Positions 20,401 through 29,227 of a stretch of 64,000 bases of DNA are shown piece by piece. Origin of the DNA: Pedobacter rhizosphaerae (lineage in GTDB: Bacteria; Bacteroidota; Bacteroidia; Sphingobacteriales; Sphingobacteriaceae). The notes under the pieces were generated by a model. It was given only the letters and a program-made list of their open reading frames with translations, was not told the origin of the DNA and searched no databases. The position numbers and the translations under genes were made by a program. The DNA lies in contig NZ_FOGG01000012.1 in NCBI RefSeq assembly GCF_900111155.1, positions 96,676-160,675 on the forward strand, read 5' to 3'. Numbering within the stretch: the stretch's first letter is position 1; each line of letters begins with the position of its first letter.

Positions 20401-21499
20401 GCCTGCCTTCCGATTGAATAAGATTTTCGGTAGATAAGATGGAAAAAAAAGGTTTTTGATGCGTGGAAAAGGCTATACCACCACTGTATATACCCATCCA
20501 AATATTGCCAAACTGGTCACGGTCTATACTTTGAACCGAAGAGGTGTTTCCTCGGTGTAGGTTTTGAATTCCAATCTCGGTAACGCGGAGCAATTTTTCC
20601 GATTTGGCATAGCTGGTTTTCAGGATAAACAATTGAGAAGATTCTGCACCAATCCAGATTGAACCATTGATTTCCTTTATGGTGTAAATAAAAGGTTCTA
20701 AACCATTTCTGCTCTTTTTAGCCAGACTGATTTTTTGTAAAAGTTTAGTGTATGGGTTATAAACGGCTAAACCTTTCCTGGTTCCGATCCAGATATTGTT
20801 ATTTTGATCACAGAATAATGATTTTACTTCATTATCAGGCAATAGCCCGGCACTGTTGGCAGTATTAATTACAGTTGTAGAACGCTTTCTGATATCTAAA
20901 ATGGATATTCCTTTATTAACATGGCCGGCGTAGAGCATACCGCTATGATCTTCTACCAAAGACCAAATGCTGTTCTCTGCCAAACCAGCCATGGTTTTCT
21001 TGTTAAAGCGTTCAAATGTTTTGCTAACCGGGTCGAACCGCTGAACCCCCTGATGGTAAGTGGCTAGCCAGAATTTCCCACTGCCCGATTTAATGATGTC
21101 AGTAATATCATTCGTAGCAATCGACTTTGGATCATTATCGTGATGAAGATAATAGGAAAACCGGTTGGTTTTCATGTCATAAACATTTAATCCGTTAGCC
21201 CTGGTACCTATATAAAGTTTATCATCATCGCAAAAAAGGGTGTTAATTTCATTGCTGTTAACTGAAGAGCCATCTGCTTTCTCGGTTTTGTAAAATTGCT
21301 TAAATGAATTGCTTGCAAAACGGTTTAACCCCATTTCGGTAGCAATCCAAATAAAGCCATATTGATCGTGAACAACATCAATTACCTGCTGACTGGATAA
21401 GCCTTCCTGTAAAGACAGGTATTTGGCAGGGTTGGGTTGCGCACAGACTAAAATGGATTGAAAGCAATAAACAATAACAAGTATGAGTCTAATCTTCAT
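17477..21499 (-). CDS. Hybrid two-component system regulator (HTCS) of the PUL
   Basis: A 1340-residue one-protein two-component system. After a signal peptide, residues about 30-680 form two beta-propellers built from repeats such as IWIGTRKGLAVYNP, followed by a Y_Y_Y domain (about 700-775) and a single transmembrane helix near 785-805. The cytoplasmic half has HisKA with H842 (ITHELRTPL), HATPase (ADTGCGIE, GTGVGLALV), a receiver with D1128 (LSDVMMPDMDG) and a C-terminal AraC-type helix-turn-helix. The periplasmic sensor binds an oligosaccharide and the regulator activates the susC operon beside it. It starts 29 bp after GH97 and shares its direction. Confidence 0.95.
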   Translation of the reverse strand: MKIRLILVIVYCFQSILVCAQPNPAKYLSLQEGLSSQQVIDVVHDQYGFIWIATEMGLNRFASNSFKQFYKTEKADGSSVNSNEINTLFCDDDKLYIGTRANGLNVYDMKTNRFSYYLHHDNDPKSIATNDITDIIKSGSGKFWLATYHQGVQRFDPVSKTFERFNKKTMAGLAENSIWSLVEDHSGMLYAGHVNKGISILDIRKRSTTVINTANSAGLLPDNEVKSLFCDQNNNIWIGTRKGLAVYNPYTKLLQKISLAKKSRNGLEPFIYTIKEINGSIWIGAESSQLFILKTSYAKSEKLLRVTEIGIQNLHRGNTSSVQSIDRDQFGNIWMGIYSGGIAFSTHQKPFFSILSTENLIQSEGRPATVTSILNDRDNSMWLGTVGDGVIQIAPNGKAIKSNMRNSGIADDFLLSGYLDKDGNRWFGLQDGGVSFFESKTRKWKKIDAGEKMTSVRAIVEDRHGNICFAAEEGVFIHHLKTNTFKKLVTNKPMMGDFAPRTLIEDNKGNMWIGTYGQGIYIFDSEGKLINKISKGEGIKSNTINHLFSDHDNNIWIATNDGLGFHPAGTPFKQIKSITPPGGGAWLTINAITEDRDQNIWCSTRLGLLRYLPKQKRFFSYDQSFGLPLGGFTINSVGKDQNGRIFFGMPTGVCYFDPKDIPLSLPKSPIRISRFIVFNTGETHAQSEKHLDPTEKINLKHNENSFRVELAVMDYALHDLVEFSYQLHGLDEKWVYIGAEKNLDFRNIPHGDYELRIRTRQKNEQWSEDYQKVRIQISPPLYLSNYALVLYAIVILAIIITLVTFHIRKVYAEAELRLKKLQIEHDGKLNLERMNFYTNITHELRTPLTLILGPLEDLLSEEKLSHKHKDWVLMVQKNANRLFSLVNQLLEFRKVESQHKPLVLGENFLGELVQQIVNKYTEANNNPDLRIICNIEQDDIKTNFDAEIVQLILDNLLSNACKYTVSGKIEVRLRYEQDRLSTTALICVADTGCGIEKEHLEKIFDRYYQIPKTVSQGTGVGLALVKELTAIHQGKISVKSEPGKGSEFCVRLLTNAVASNSPVTQPEATHQTIDETARPLVLLVEDERDVREYLAKILAVNYEVITAQNGREGFAEATKRIPDLILSDVMMPDMDGFEMLTRIKEQRETSHIPSIFLTAKDTDSDKAHGYRLGIDSYLTKPVSPKVLNLRIENLLMKRKAVYASIMEQLSSDRKTGKENEAPATNPDLWRENAFVSEFVNLVEACIQDEVLDAATLSEKMNMSQSTLYRKLKGLTGKNINQLVRKIRIQRAAHLLRSGEYNVTEVALMVGINSSIYFRQCFKEEFGLLPSEYQKKGTQKA

Positions 21500-21528
21500 G
21501 TTTTTACAGTGATGATCCAGTACTCAGC

Positions 21529-23481
21529 TTATTTAGATACTATTATATTACCACCGTTGGCCAGTAACTTTATTCTAAGCTGTTTGGATTTGTTTAATTT
21601 CTTAACGCCAATTTGCGGTGATCTGTCATCGCCATCATAGTAAACTGATACTTCATTACTTGTTAACATCGGAAGTGAAACCGTAATCGTTTTGTCGGTA
21701 CTTTCAGCGTTGATTGCAGCAATATACCAGGTATCCTGATGACGACGGGCCAAAACACAGTATTTGCCGGGATAACCTTCAATGAATACCGTGTTATCCC
21801 AGGTGGTTGGAACTTTTTTCATAAAATCGATCACGTGTGCTGGCATCTCTTTGAGGTTGTTAGGCGTAAGGCCAAAATTCTGTACAGGAGACTGGAAAAG
21901 AACAGCTGTTGCCAGCTGAAAGGTTTCGGTGGTTTTTCTGATGGTACCACCATCATTTTTCTTGTTATGGTGTTTGTTTAAAAGTACCGGACCAAATTCC
22001 ATTGATCCAACAGCATTGCGGATAAAGGGGTGGAGGCTTGCATTGAAAGCCTCTGTATCATTGGCGTGTTGGGTGAAAATCAGATTTTCTGAGGCCAATA
22101 CGGCTTCGCTACCAACATAATTAGGATACATTCTTTCCCAGCCCCGTGGCAATGTACAGCCATGAAAGGTAACGGTGAGGCCATAACTGTTGGCATCGGA
22201 TAGGATTTCTTCATAAAGTTTCATGGTTTCCTGTTTATCGCCACCAAAAAAGTCAACTTTAATTCCTTTAACCCCCATTTTTTGCATCCAGGCCATCTCT
22301 TTTTTCCTTACAGCTGGGGTATTCATTCTGTTTTTCGGATCTTGTGGCGCATCGTTCCAATAACCATTAGAATTATACCATAAACAAATTCCTACATTTT
22401 TGCTTTTGGCATAATTAATCAGTTCTTCAGTTTTTTGATAACCGATATTTTTTTCCCAGCCTCCGTCAATCAATGCAAGTTCATATCCCATAGCAGCGGC
22501 CAGATCAATAAATGTTTTTTGGTCATCATATTTAATGCTGGCATCTTGCCAAAGTAACCAGCTCCAGGTAGACCGACCAAAGCTATATGGTTTGGAGGGC
22601 TCATACTGGGCTTCAACCACATCAAAGGGAATAGTAGTTTCCACTATAGGCTTAAGATCGTTGCCAACGGTAATGGTACGCCATGGGGTATTGCCTGGCA
22701 AAGGAATGGCCGGAAGCGCACTACCCAAACCATTATTCTCAGCCTTTTCCGGGAAGGCAATTTTGTATCTTCCTTCTTTCGTTCCTTCACTTAATTTGGA
22801 ACCGCAGTATAAAGCATTTACACCTGTTTCCGACAACAATACCCATCCTTTACTACCGATGTGGAAAAGGGCAGGAAAAGTGTAGCCAACGCCATATTTG
22901 GAGGGAATACCCATTGCCTGGTCAGCAGTGTATTCTTCTTCATAGCTGGGTTTGGTTTTCATCCAGCCAATCATAGGTGTGGCCTGAGGTGTTAAGAAAG
23001 TAGTCGTCTGCGACGGAAATTTGTACCCGCTTAACTCTTCTTCTATGATGTAGTTAGCTTGTTCTCCGGTTTGCGGAATATGGTACCTGAAAGCAATATT
23101 GTTGTTGCTTACACGGAAAATCACGTCCATTCGGTTCTTTTTACCGTTTTCAAATCTGCAAATCAGCTCATTGGCATCGTAATTTACCTTACTGATCTTG
23201 ATTTTTGGCTCTGTATAGGTTTCACTAATCTTATTCACTTGCTGATCAATCAGTTTTAAGTTTGCTGAAAAATCCATTTGGCTCCCACGAAGTCCAAGAG
23301 GAGATCGCTCAAGCATTTCTTCTTTATTCAGCCAAACATTATAATGTAGTTTCCCTTCCTCCATATACAGTTTTACCACCAGCTTTTTATCGGGGCTGTA
23401 AACACTCATGGTTTGAGCAAATGTGAGGTTAAAAATGAAAAGGAGTAATGAACTTAGAAGTAAGATTTTGTAGTGTTTCAT
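21529..23481 (-). CDS. GH97 family alpha-glycosidase, retaining alpha-galactosidase type
   Basis: A 650-residue secreted enzyme (signal ending NLTFAQ) with the three GH97 parts: N-terminal beta-sandwich, central TIM barrel from about 300 and a C-terminal beta domain. D410 lies in GIKVDFFGGD and E465 in VLASEN, 55 residues apart, the same spacing as the nucleophile and acid/base of the retaining enzyme BtGal97b. The inverting SusB-type enzymes use glutamates instead. I therefore expect alpha-galactosidase activity rather than starch breakdown. It precedes the HTCS gene by 29 bp. Confidence 0.88.
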   Translation of the reverse strand: MKHYKILLLSSLLLFIFNLTFAQTMSVYSPDKKLVVKLYMEEGKLHYNVWLNKEEMLERSPLGLRGSQMDFSANLKLIDQQVNKISETYTEPKIKISKVNYDANELICRFENGKKNRMDVIFRVSNNNIAFRYHIPQTGEQANYIIEEELSGYKFPSQTTTFLTPQATPMIGWMKTKPSYEEEYTADQAMGIPSKYGVGYTFPALFHIGSKGWVLLSETGVNALYCGSKLSEGTKEGRYKIAFPEKAENNGLGSALPAIPLPGNTPWRTITVGNDLKPIVETTIPFDVVEAQYEPSKPYSFGRSTWSWLLWQDASIKYDDQKTFIDLAAAMGYELALIDGGWEKNIGYQKTEELINYAKSKNVGICLWYNSNGYWNDAPQDPKNRMNTPAVRKKEMAWMQKMGVKGIKVDFFGGDKQETMKLYEEILSDANSYGLTVTFHGCTLPRGWERMYPNYVGSEAVLASENLIFTQHANDTEAFNASLHPFIRNAVGSMEFGPVLLNKHHNKKNDGGTIRKTTETFQLATAVLFQSPVQNFGLTPNNLKEMPAHVIDFMKKVPTTWDNTVFIEGYPGKYCVLARRHQDTWYIAAINAESTDKTITVSLPMLTSNEVSVYYDGDDRSPQIGVKKLNKSKQLRIKLLANGGNIIVSK

Positions 23482-23905
23482 ATTTGTTTAGTTAGGTCAC
23501 AGCGAATTGCGGTATCGGGCTTGCAAATTAAGCGACTGCTATTTGTTTTAGTCTTGGAATGGATATTTGGTCTCGTATACGAAGGGTTAGCAATGAACAA
23601 ATATTGAATTTTTTTTATAAACGTCAAAATAACGTTTAAAATAAGTTGGTTGATTTGGTTTTGTATAACTAATATATAACCCCAAAAAATACCATCTATG
23701 TCTTCAGATGTACACAGCTTATTATTAAAATAAGATACTGGTTGGTAATATGGGGCGTATTTAGGTTGAAAATTGGATGCTCTTTCGCTTATAAAGCATA
23801 TTTATTTGACAATTATTATTAGTTTAGCAGAAGAAGTGGGCACAAGATCCGCAGTGTGCACTTCAGCAATAGAAAGATATCAACCGGGACTATTCCCATA
23901 ACTGA
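23482..23905. other. Divergent intergenic region (GH97 / ECF sigma)
   Basis: This 424-bp AT-rich stretch separates the minus-strand PUL from the plus-strand sigma-factor operon and must hold both promoters. Several T-rich runs occur (for example around 23800-23830), but I could not find a TTTG-TAnnTTTG pair with good spacing. No gene is visible. Confidence 0.5.
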
Positions 23906-24487
23906 TTGCTAGGTTTGACAAACACGTTAACAGACTTTTCCGATGATAAACTGATCGATCTATTGAATGATGGAGATAGAGGCGCACTAGATGAAATATA
24001 CCGCCGGCATTGGTCAGCGATGTACATAGCCTCATTTAATATGCTTAAAGATCATGATGCCTGTATGGATATTAATCAGGATATCTTTACATGGCTGTGG
24101 ACCAAGAGGGGAGAGCTGAAGATCACCTCATTAAAATCATACCTCCTCTCAGCTGTAAGATATAAGGTAACTGATGTGATAAGAAGAGTTAAAGTGGGTA
24201 AAGTATTCCTTGACCATTTGTCTCAGGCAGAGGCATCATTTGATAATGTTACCAGTGACCTTGAGGTAAAGGAACTTAGAAAAATTATCCTCCAATTTAT
24301 TGCAGATCTTCCCGATCGCTGCAGGGAAGTTTTTGATTTAAGCAGAAATCATCATTTATCCAATAAAGAAATAGCACTTCGGTTAGGAATAACAGAAAAG
24401 GCCGTTGAAAGACAGATGACCATTGCATTAAAGCGATTCAAATCATCAATTGGTAGTTCATACCATATTTTTATCGGTTTATTTTAG
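23906..24487 (+). CDS. FecI-like ECF RNA polymerase sigma factor (non-ATG start)
   Basis: About 193 residues with sigma region 2 (DINQDIFTWLWTKRGEL, SYLLSAVRYKVTDVIRR) and region 4 (LPDRCREVFDLSRNHHLSNKEIALRLGITEKAV). An in-frame TGA lies directly before 23906 and no ATG occurs before the conserved DFSDDKL segment. The start must be TTG at 23906 or TTG at 23915. It is followed by a FecR-type anti-sigma gene and an STN-containing SusC, so it should direct transcription of that transporter operon when the receptor is loaded. Confidence 0.9.
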   Translation: MLGLTNTLTDFSDDKLIDLLNDGDRGALDEIYRRHWSAMYIASFNMLKDHDACMDINQDIFTWLWTKRGELKITSLKSYLLSAVRYKVTDVIRRVKVGKVFLDHLSQAEASFDNVTSDLEVKELRKIILQFIADLPDRCREVFDLSRNHHLSNKEIALRLGITEKAVERQMTIALKRFKSSIGSSYHIFIGLF

Positions 24488-24632
24488 CCTTTTTTTTAGC
24501 TCTGGGAAAAAAAAATAAAATATTTAAAACTTTTTTTGCCTTTGTTTGTGGGGTTGCTCCATAGTTGAACGCCTTAATGTTAAATGACGGCTGTCAAATG
24601 CTCATTTAGTCTTCATTTATAGCTGTTTTCAA

Positions 24633-25598
24633 ATGCAAAAGGAAGAATTTTTTCAACTAACGGACAAAATTAATGATGGATCTGCCAACGAGGCGGAACT
24701 GGAACTATATATCAAGTATTTTAATTCTTTTCAAACCAGTTCAGTGTGGGATGAGAAGGAGATGGGGGATGAGCAAACTCGTGGACAAATGCTTTTGGCC
24801 GCGATAGATCGATCTATTGCTGCACCGCTTCCCGTTAAACGCCTTAAATTAAATCTGAAATGGGTTGCTTCCATTGCTGCTATACTGGTAGTAGCCGTTG
24901 CTGCATTCTGGTTTATCAATGTAAATCATCCGGTTGTTGACAATGTGGCTAATTACGCCAATCAGACCTCCACAAATACTAACGAACTCATTCAGTTGCC
25001 AGATGGAAGTACAGTTATTCTAAGTGCCGGAAGTACCATGTCTTACAGCTCAATCCCTGGTAAAATACCCGTTCGGGAGGTGAAATTAAAAGGACAGGCA
25101 TTTTTCGATGTTAAGCATATTGATCAGCAGCCCTTCATCGTTCGTACTGAATCGGTTACCACACATGTACTGGGAACCGCATTCGAGGTGAATGCAAACG
25201 GCGGTAAAATTATTGTAACCGTTGCTCGTGGAAAGGTTGGCGTAACAAAGGATGGGAAACAGTTGGGAATGTTAACCCCGAATAAACAGGTGATCTACGA
25301 TAAGGCCAGAGATAAGTCAACTATCCATGATATTAATGCCAAAAAAACCAGCTCATGGAGTAATGGCGACCTGGTATTTACCAACATCACAGTTGGTCAT
25401 GCAGCAAATTTTTTACAGCAGCGATTTAACGTTAACATTATTGTAAAAGATGAAGCATTAGCAAAGCAACAGTTTACAACCAAACTTTTCGAAAATCAAA
25501 GCTTAACAGAGATACTAACCTTGATCTGTGATTTTAATAATGCTGAATACACTTTCAACGAATCAACCAAACTTGTAACTATTAAACCAAAAAACTAA
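24633..25598 (+). CDS. FecR-like anti-sigma regulator
   Basis: A 321-residue inner-membrane protein: a cytoplasmic N-terminal part that would bind the sigma factor, one transmembrane helix at about 77-95, then a periplasmic FecR domain (LPDGSTVILSAGSTMSYSS, VKLKGQAFFDVKH, HVLGTAFEVNA) and a C-terminal STN-like DUF4974 segment (FTNITVGHAANFLQQRFNVNI to the end). It passes the loaded-receptor signal from the STN domain of the downstream SusC to the ECF sigma factor. The gap to the sigma gene is 145 bp. Confidence 0.95.
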   Translation: MQKEEFFQLTDKINDGSANEAELELYIKYFNSFQTSSVWDEKEMGDEQTRGQMLLAAIDRSIAAPLPVKRLKLNLKWVASIAAILVVAVAAFWFINVNHPVVDNVANYANQTSTNTNELIQLPDGSTVILSAGSTMSYSSIPGKIPVREVKLKGQAFFDVKHIDQQPFIVRTESVTTHVLGTAFEVNANGGKIIVTVARGKVGVTKDGKQLGMLTPNKQVIYDKARDKSTIHDINAKKTSSWSNGDLVFTNITVGHAANFLQQRFNVNIIVKDEALAKQQFTTKLFENQSLTEILTLICDFNNAEYTFNESTKLVTIKPKN

Positions 25599-25761
25599 AA
25601 TGAACCAACCTGTACCATCCTAATTAAAAAGGCCCTGCGTTAGCAACATATTCGCTGTATGAAACTAATGCAGAACCCTCCCAGGCCATCCAAAACTGGA
25701 TGATAAGCCTGTTTTAATGTAATTCTCATAAGGTATTTAAATCACACCAACATTCGAATAT

Positions 25762-28700
25762 ATGAATTTTTCTGCAATTGCAGTAAAGTACAGGGACTGT
25801 TATGTCCAATGTACCCATAAAAAACTACTAATCGATTTTATGCGTATCACTTCGTTTATCATCCTTGTCCTTGCCATATCAGCACAAATGCTGGTTGCTT
25901 CATCTGTTAAAGGACAGCAAATGGAAGATGTACGGGTAAAATTGAAATTAAACCGAGAGCGACTTTCCCAGGCACTCGAAAAAATTGAAAAACAAACGCC
26001 TTTCCATTTTATTTATCGAGACGAGGAAATCCGCGAAATCCCATTGTTAAATCTAGGTGAAACAACCACAACCCTGGATATATTGCTAACAGCACTTTTG
26101 GCTAACTCTAATTTAACCTTTAAACAGATAGACAGACATATTATCATCACTAAAAAAATACCTGTCAGATCAAGTCAGCTTAATGATGCCAACCAGATCG
26201 TTAACGCGATAACCACTAATCGGGATATCCAGATTTCTGGTAAAGTGACTGATGAAAAGAAAATTCCAATTCCCGGTGCGAGTGTTTGGGTTGTTGGAAC
26301 AAAAATCAGTACGATGACAGGTAGTACGGGAAATTTCTCAATCAATATTCCAGATTCAAATGCCGTACTGGAGATTCGGTTTGTTGGTTATAAAACCAAG
26401 CGGGTTAGTGCCAGGTCTGGTGCATACAGATTCATTCAGATGGAGGTAGAGCAGCAAAACCTTGATGAAGTTGTAATCAATAACGGGCTTTTCGATCGTA
26501 AGGTGGGAACCTCAACAGGGGCCACCTCTACTTTTAATAATGCGCAGCTCAAAGTGGTTACCAATCAGAACCTTATTGCAGGCCTCGCCATTTTAGATCC
26601 ATCTTTTATCATTGTTGAAAATAATAATCTCGGTTCCAATCCCAATAATTTACCTGATGTACAGATGCGCGGGCAAACAGGTTTCCCGAATGTAGGAGAC
26701 GAATTTGCAAATGCACCCAATTTGCCTTTATTTATTCTGGATGGTTTTGAAACGACTTTGCAAAGAATTTATGACCTGAATATCAACTTAATCAAAAGTG
26801 TTACCCTTTTAAAAGATGCTTCTGCAAAAGCCATTTACGGATCGAAGGCCGGTAATGGCGTGGTGGTTGTGGAGACCATTAAACCTGAGGCTGGTGCACT
26901 CCGTGTGTCTTATTCGGGAAGTTTGAATTTTACTGCTCCTGATTTATCCAGTTATGAATTAACCAATTCAGCTCAGAAAATACAGGCAGAAATACGCGCT
27001 GGAAGGTATATATCTGCTAACCCAATTAATGAATCAGCCCTCACAGCACAGTATGCCATCAACCAGAAGGCCGCATTGGAAGGCGTAGACTCCTACTGGC
27101 TTTCTCAACCTTTACAGAATGGTTATGGTCAGCGCCACAGTGTAATGGTTGATGGTGGCGACCAGTCCCTGAGATATTCAGCTAATATGAGTTACAACAA
27201 TAACATTGGGGTGATGAAGGGTTCAAACCGGGAAACTATCAGTGGCTCTGTTAACTTATCTTATTTCAAGGAGAAGTTTTCATTCAATAATATTCTGACT
27301 ATAGATCGCAATAATGCCAATAATTCCCCATATGGATCTTTTGCTGAATATGCCAAAATGAATCCATACTGGAGAATCAAAGATGAGTTTGGGCGTTTAA
27401 TTCCAACATATACCAATTTTGGGGCAACGGTGTATAATCCACTGTATAATGGCGAACTTAACTCTAAAGACAACAGCAGGTATACGAATATTGTAGAAAA
27501 CTTTTATACCGAGTGGAGGCCATCAGCGGTATTGAGATTTACCGGTCGTGTGGGAATCAATCTTCAAAACAATAGTTCTGATAATTATATCTCTGCCAAT
27601 AATACCCGCTATGCTTCAATTCCCATTAACTCAGATTTGTATCAACAAAGAGGACAGTATACCATCACAAATGGTAGAAACTCAGGGCTGAGTACCGATA
27701 TTGGTGCCGCATACACCCTTAACAAAGGCAAGCACCAGGCAATTGCAAATGCCATTTATTCCATCACTCAGAACATTACCAACATTAATGGTATGACAGC
27801 AGTTGGTTTTCCTAATGATAATCTTGATTTTATCTCAGCCGGAGGCGGATTTACAGCAGGATCGAGGCCCACTGGATCTGAAAATACTGCCCGTACAATG
27901 GCTGTAACAACAGCGGTGAATTATGCGTATGACAACAGGTTTTTAACTGACCTAAGTTACAGGGCTAATGCCAGCTCGCAGTTTGGTGCCAATAATCGCT
28001 GGGGAAGTTTCTGGTCTGCAGGTTTAGGATGGAATCTACACAATGAAGCCTTTTTGAAAAACCTGAAGGGTAAAGTCGATATGCTTAAGTTGAGGGCAAG
28101 CATTGGAAGTACGGGTACGCAGAATTTCAGCGCTTATGAGGCCTTAACTTCATATCGTTATAACACAACACAAAATTATAATGGTGATGTTGGTTTTAAC
28201 CTCATTTCTTTGGCCAATCCTGATTTACGCTGGCAAAAGGTAATGGACAAAAACATAGGTTTAGATCTTGGTATTTTCCAACGTTTAAGCCTGCGCTTCG
28301 ATTTTTATATTAAGGATACCCAAAATTTGTTGTCTGACCAGATTCTTCCTTTATCTACGGGATTTGTAAGTTATAAAGAGAATATTGGTGAAGTACGAAA
28401 TCAGGGGTACCAGATTGGTGCCAATTTAAGGGTTTACAACAATACCGCTTCCAGAACATTTGTTAATGTATTTGTTAATGCAGCACATAATACCAATAGG
28501 ATAAGAAAAGTTTCGAGTTCCTTAGAGCAGCTGAATACCACAGAAGATGCCAATAAGTTAAATAGTGGAACCAATGCTGAAGAGCGTGCACTAAGACAAA
28601 ACCCCTCCACACGGTATGTTCCCGGTCAATCAATGTCAACCATCTGGGTGGTTCCTTCACTAGGTATAGATCCATCTAACGGAAAGGAAATCTTTGTAAA

Positions 28701-29217
28701 AAGAGATGGAACGCAAACTTATGTTTGGTCTGCTGCTGATTATGTGGCTGGTGGTGAGACCAATCCATATATGAATGGAACTTTTGGGAGTAATGTGCGC
28801 TATAAAGATCTTACCGTAAACTTTGCTTTTGCTTTCAGACTTGGCGGACAAGCATATAATACCAGTTTGGTACAAAAAGTAGAAAATGCAGACTTTATTT
28901 ACAACGTAGATATCCGCGCATTAGAACAACGTTGGTCAGTTCCTGGTCAGGCTGCGATTTATAAAGATATCGCTGATATTTCCCCAACCAAACCAACCTC
29001 AAGATTTGTTCAAAATCTGAGCGAACTTAATTTTTCATCCGTAAGTATCGCCTATGACTTTAATAAACTGAAGTTTCTTGGTCCGGGAAATAAGAGCAGG
29101 ATTAGCGTTGCACTCAACCTTAATGACATTGCAAGGATCGCAACAGTTAAAACAGAGCGTGGTTTAGATTACCCATACGCTCGTACGGTATCCATGTCTG
29201 TTCAGGCTAACTTTTAA
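25762..29217 (+). CDS. SusC-like TonB-dependent transporter with N-terminal STN signalling domain
   Basis: An 1151-residue outer-membrane transporter. A signal region (SFIILVLAISAQMLVASSVKG) is preceded by a long basic leader typical of this subgroup; an alternative start is the Met at residue 27. Residues about 55-125 are the STN domain (RERLSQALEKIEKQTPFHFIYRDEEI) that contacts FecR. Then come the carboxypeptidase-like domain (ISGKVTDEKKIPIPGASV), plug (NLIKSVTLLKDASAKAIYGSKAGNGV) and barrel. Together with the sigma and FecR genes it is a complete cell-surface signalling set. The substrate is not shown by the sequence. Confidence 0.95.
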   Translation: MNFSAIAVKYRDCYVQCTHKKLLIDFMRITSFIILVLAISAQMLVASSVKGQQMEDVRVKLKLNRERLSQALEKIEKQTPFHFIYRDEEIREIPLLNLGETTTTLDILLTALLANSNLTFKQIDRHIIITKKIPVRSSQLNDANQIVNAITTNRDIQISGKVTDEKKIPIPGASVWVVGTKISTMTGSTGNFSINIPDSNAVLEIRFVGYKTKRVSARSGAYRFIQMEVEQQNLDEVVINNGLFDRKVGTSTGATSTFNNAQLKVVTNQNLIAGLAILDPSFIIVENNNLGSNPNNLPDVQMRGQTGFPNVGDEFANAPNLPLFILDGFETTLQRIYDLNINLIKSVTLLKDASAKAIYGSKAGNGVVVVETIKPEAGALRVSYSGSLNFTAPDLSSYELTNSAQKIQAEIRAGRYISANPINESALTAQYAINQKAALEGVDSYWLSQPLQNGYGQRHSVMVDGGDQSLRYSANMSYNNNIGVMKGSNRETISGSVNLSYFKEKFSFNNILTIDRNNANNSPYGSFAEYAKMNPYWRIKDEFGRLIPTYTNFGATVYNPLYNGELNSKDNSRYTNIVENFYTEWRPSAVLRFTGRVGINLQNNSSDNYISANNTRYASIPINSDLYQQRGQYTITNGRNSGLSTDIGAAYTLNKGKHQAIANAIYSITQNITNINGMTAVGFPNDNLDFISAGGGFTAGSRPTGSENTARTMAVTTAVNYAYDNRFLTDLSYRANASSQFGANNRWGSFWSAGLGWNLHNEAFLKNLKGKVDMLKLRASIGSTGTQNFSAYEALTSYRYNTTQNYNGDVGFNLISLANPDLRWQKVMDKNIGLDLGIFQRLSLRFDFYIKDTQNLLSDQILPLSTGFVSYKENIGEVRNQGYQIGANLRVYNNTASRTFVNVFVNAAHNTNRIRKVSSSLEQLNTTEDANKLNSGTNAEERALRQNPSTRYVPGQSMSTIWVVPSLGIDPSNGKEIFVKRDGTQTYVWSAADYVAGGETNPYMNGTFGSNVRYKDLTVNFAFAFRLGGQAYNTSLVQKVENADFIYNVDIRALEQRWSVPGQAAIYKDIADISPTKPTSRFVQNLSELNFSSVSIAYDFNKLKFLGPGNKSRISVALNLNDIARIATVKTERGLDYPYARTVSMSVQANF

Positions 29218-29227
29218 GACTTAGAAT

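Noticed and set aside
23910..23917. TAGGTTTG, a perfect -7 promoter box
   Set aside because: It overlaps the only possible start codons of the sigma-factor gene and has no -33 partner, so it is probably chance.
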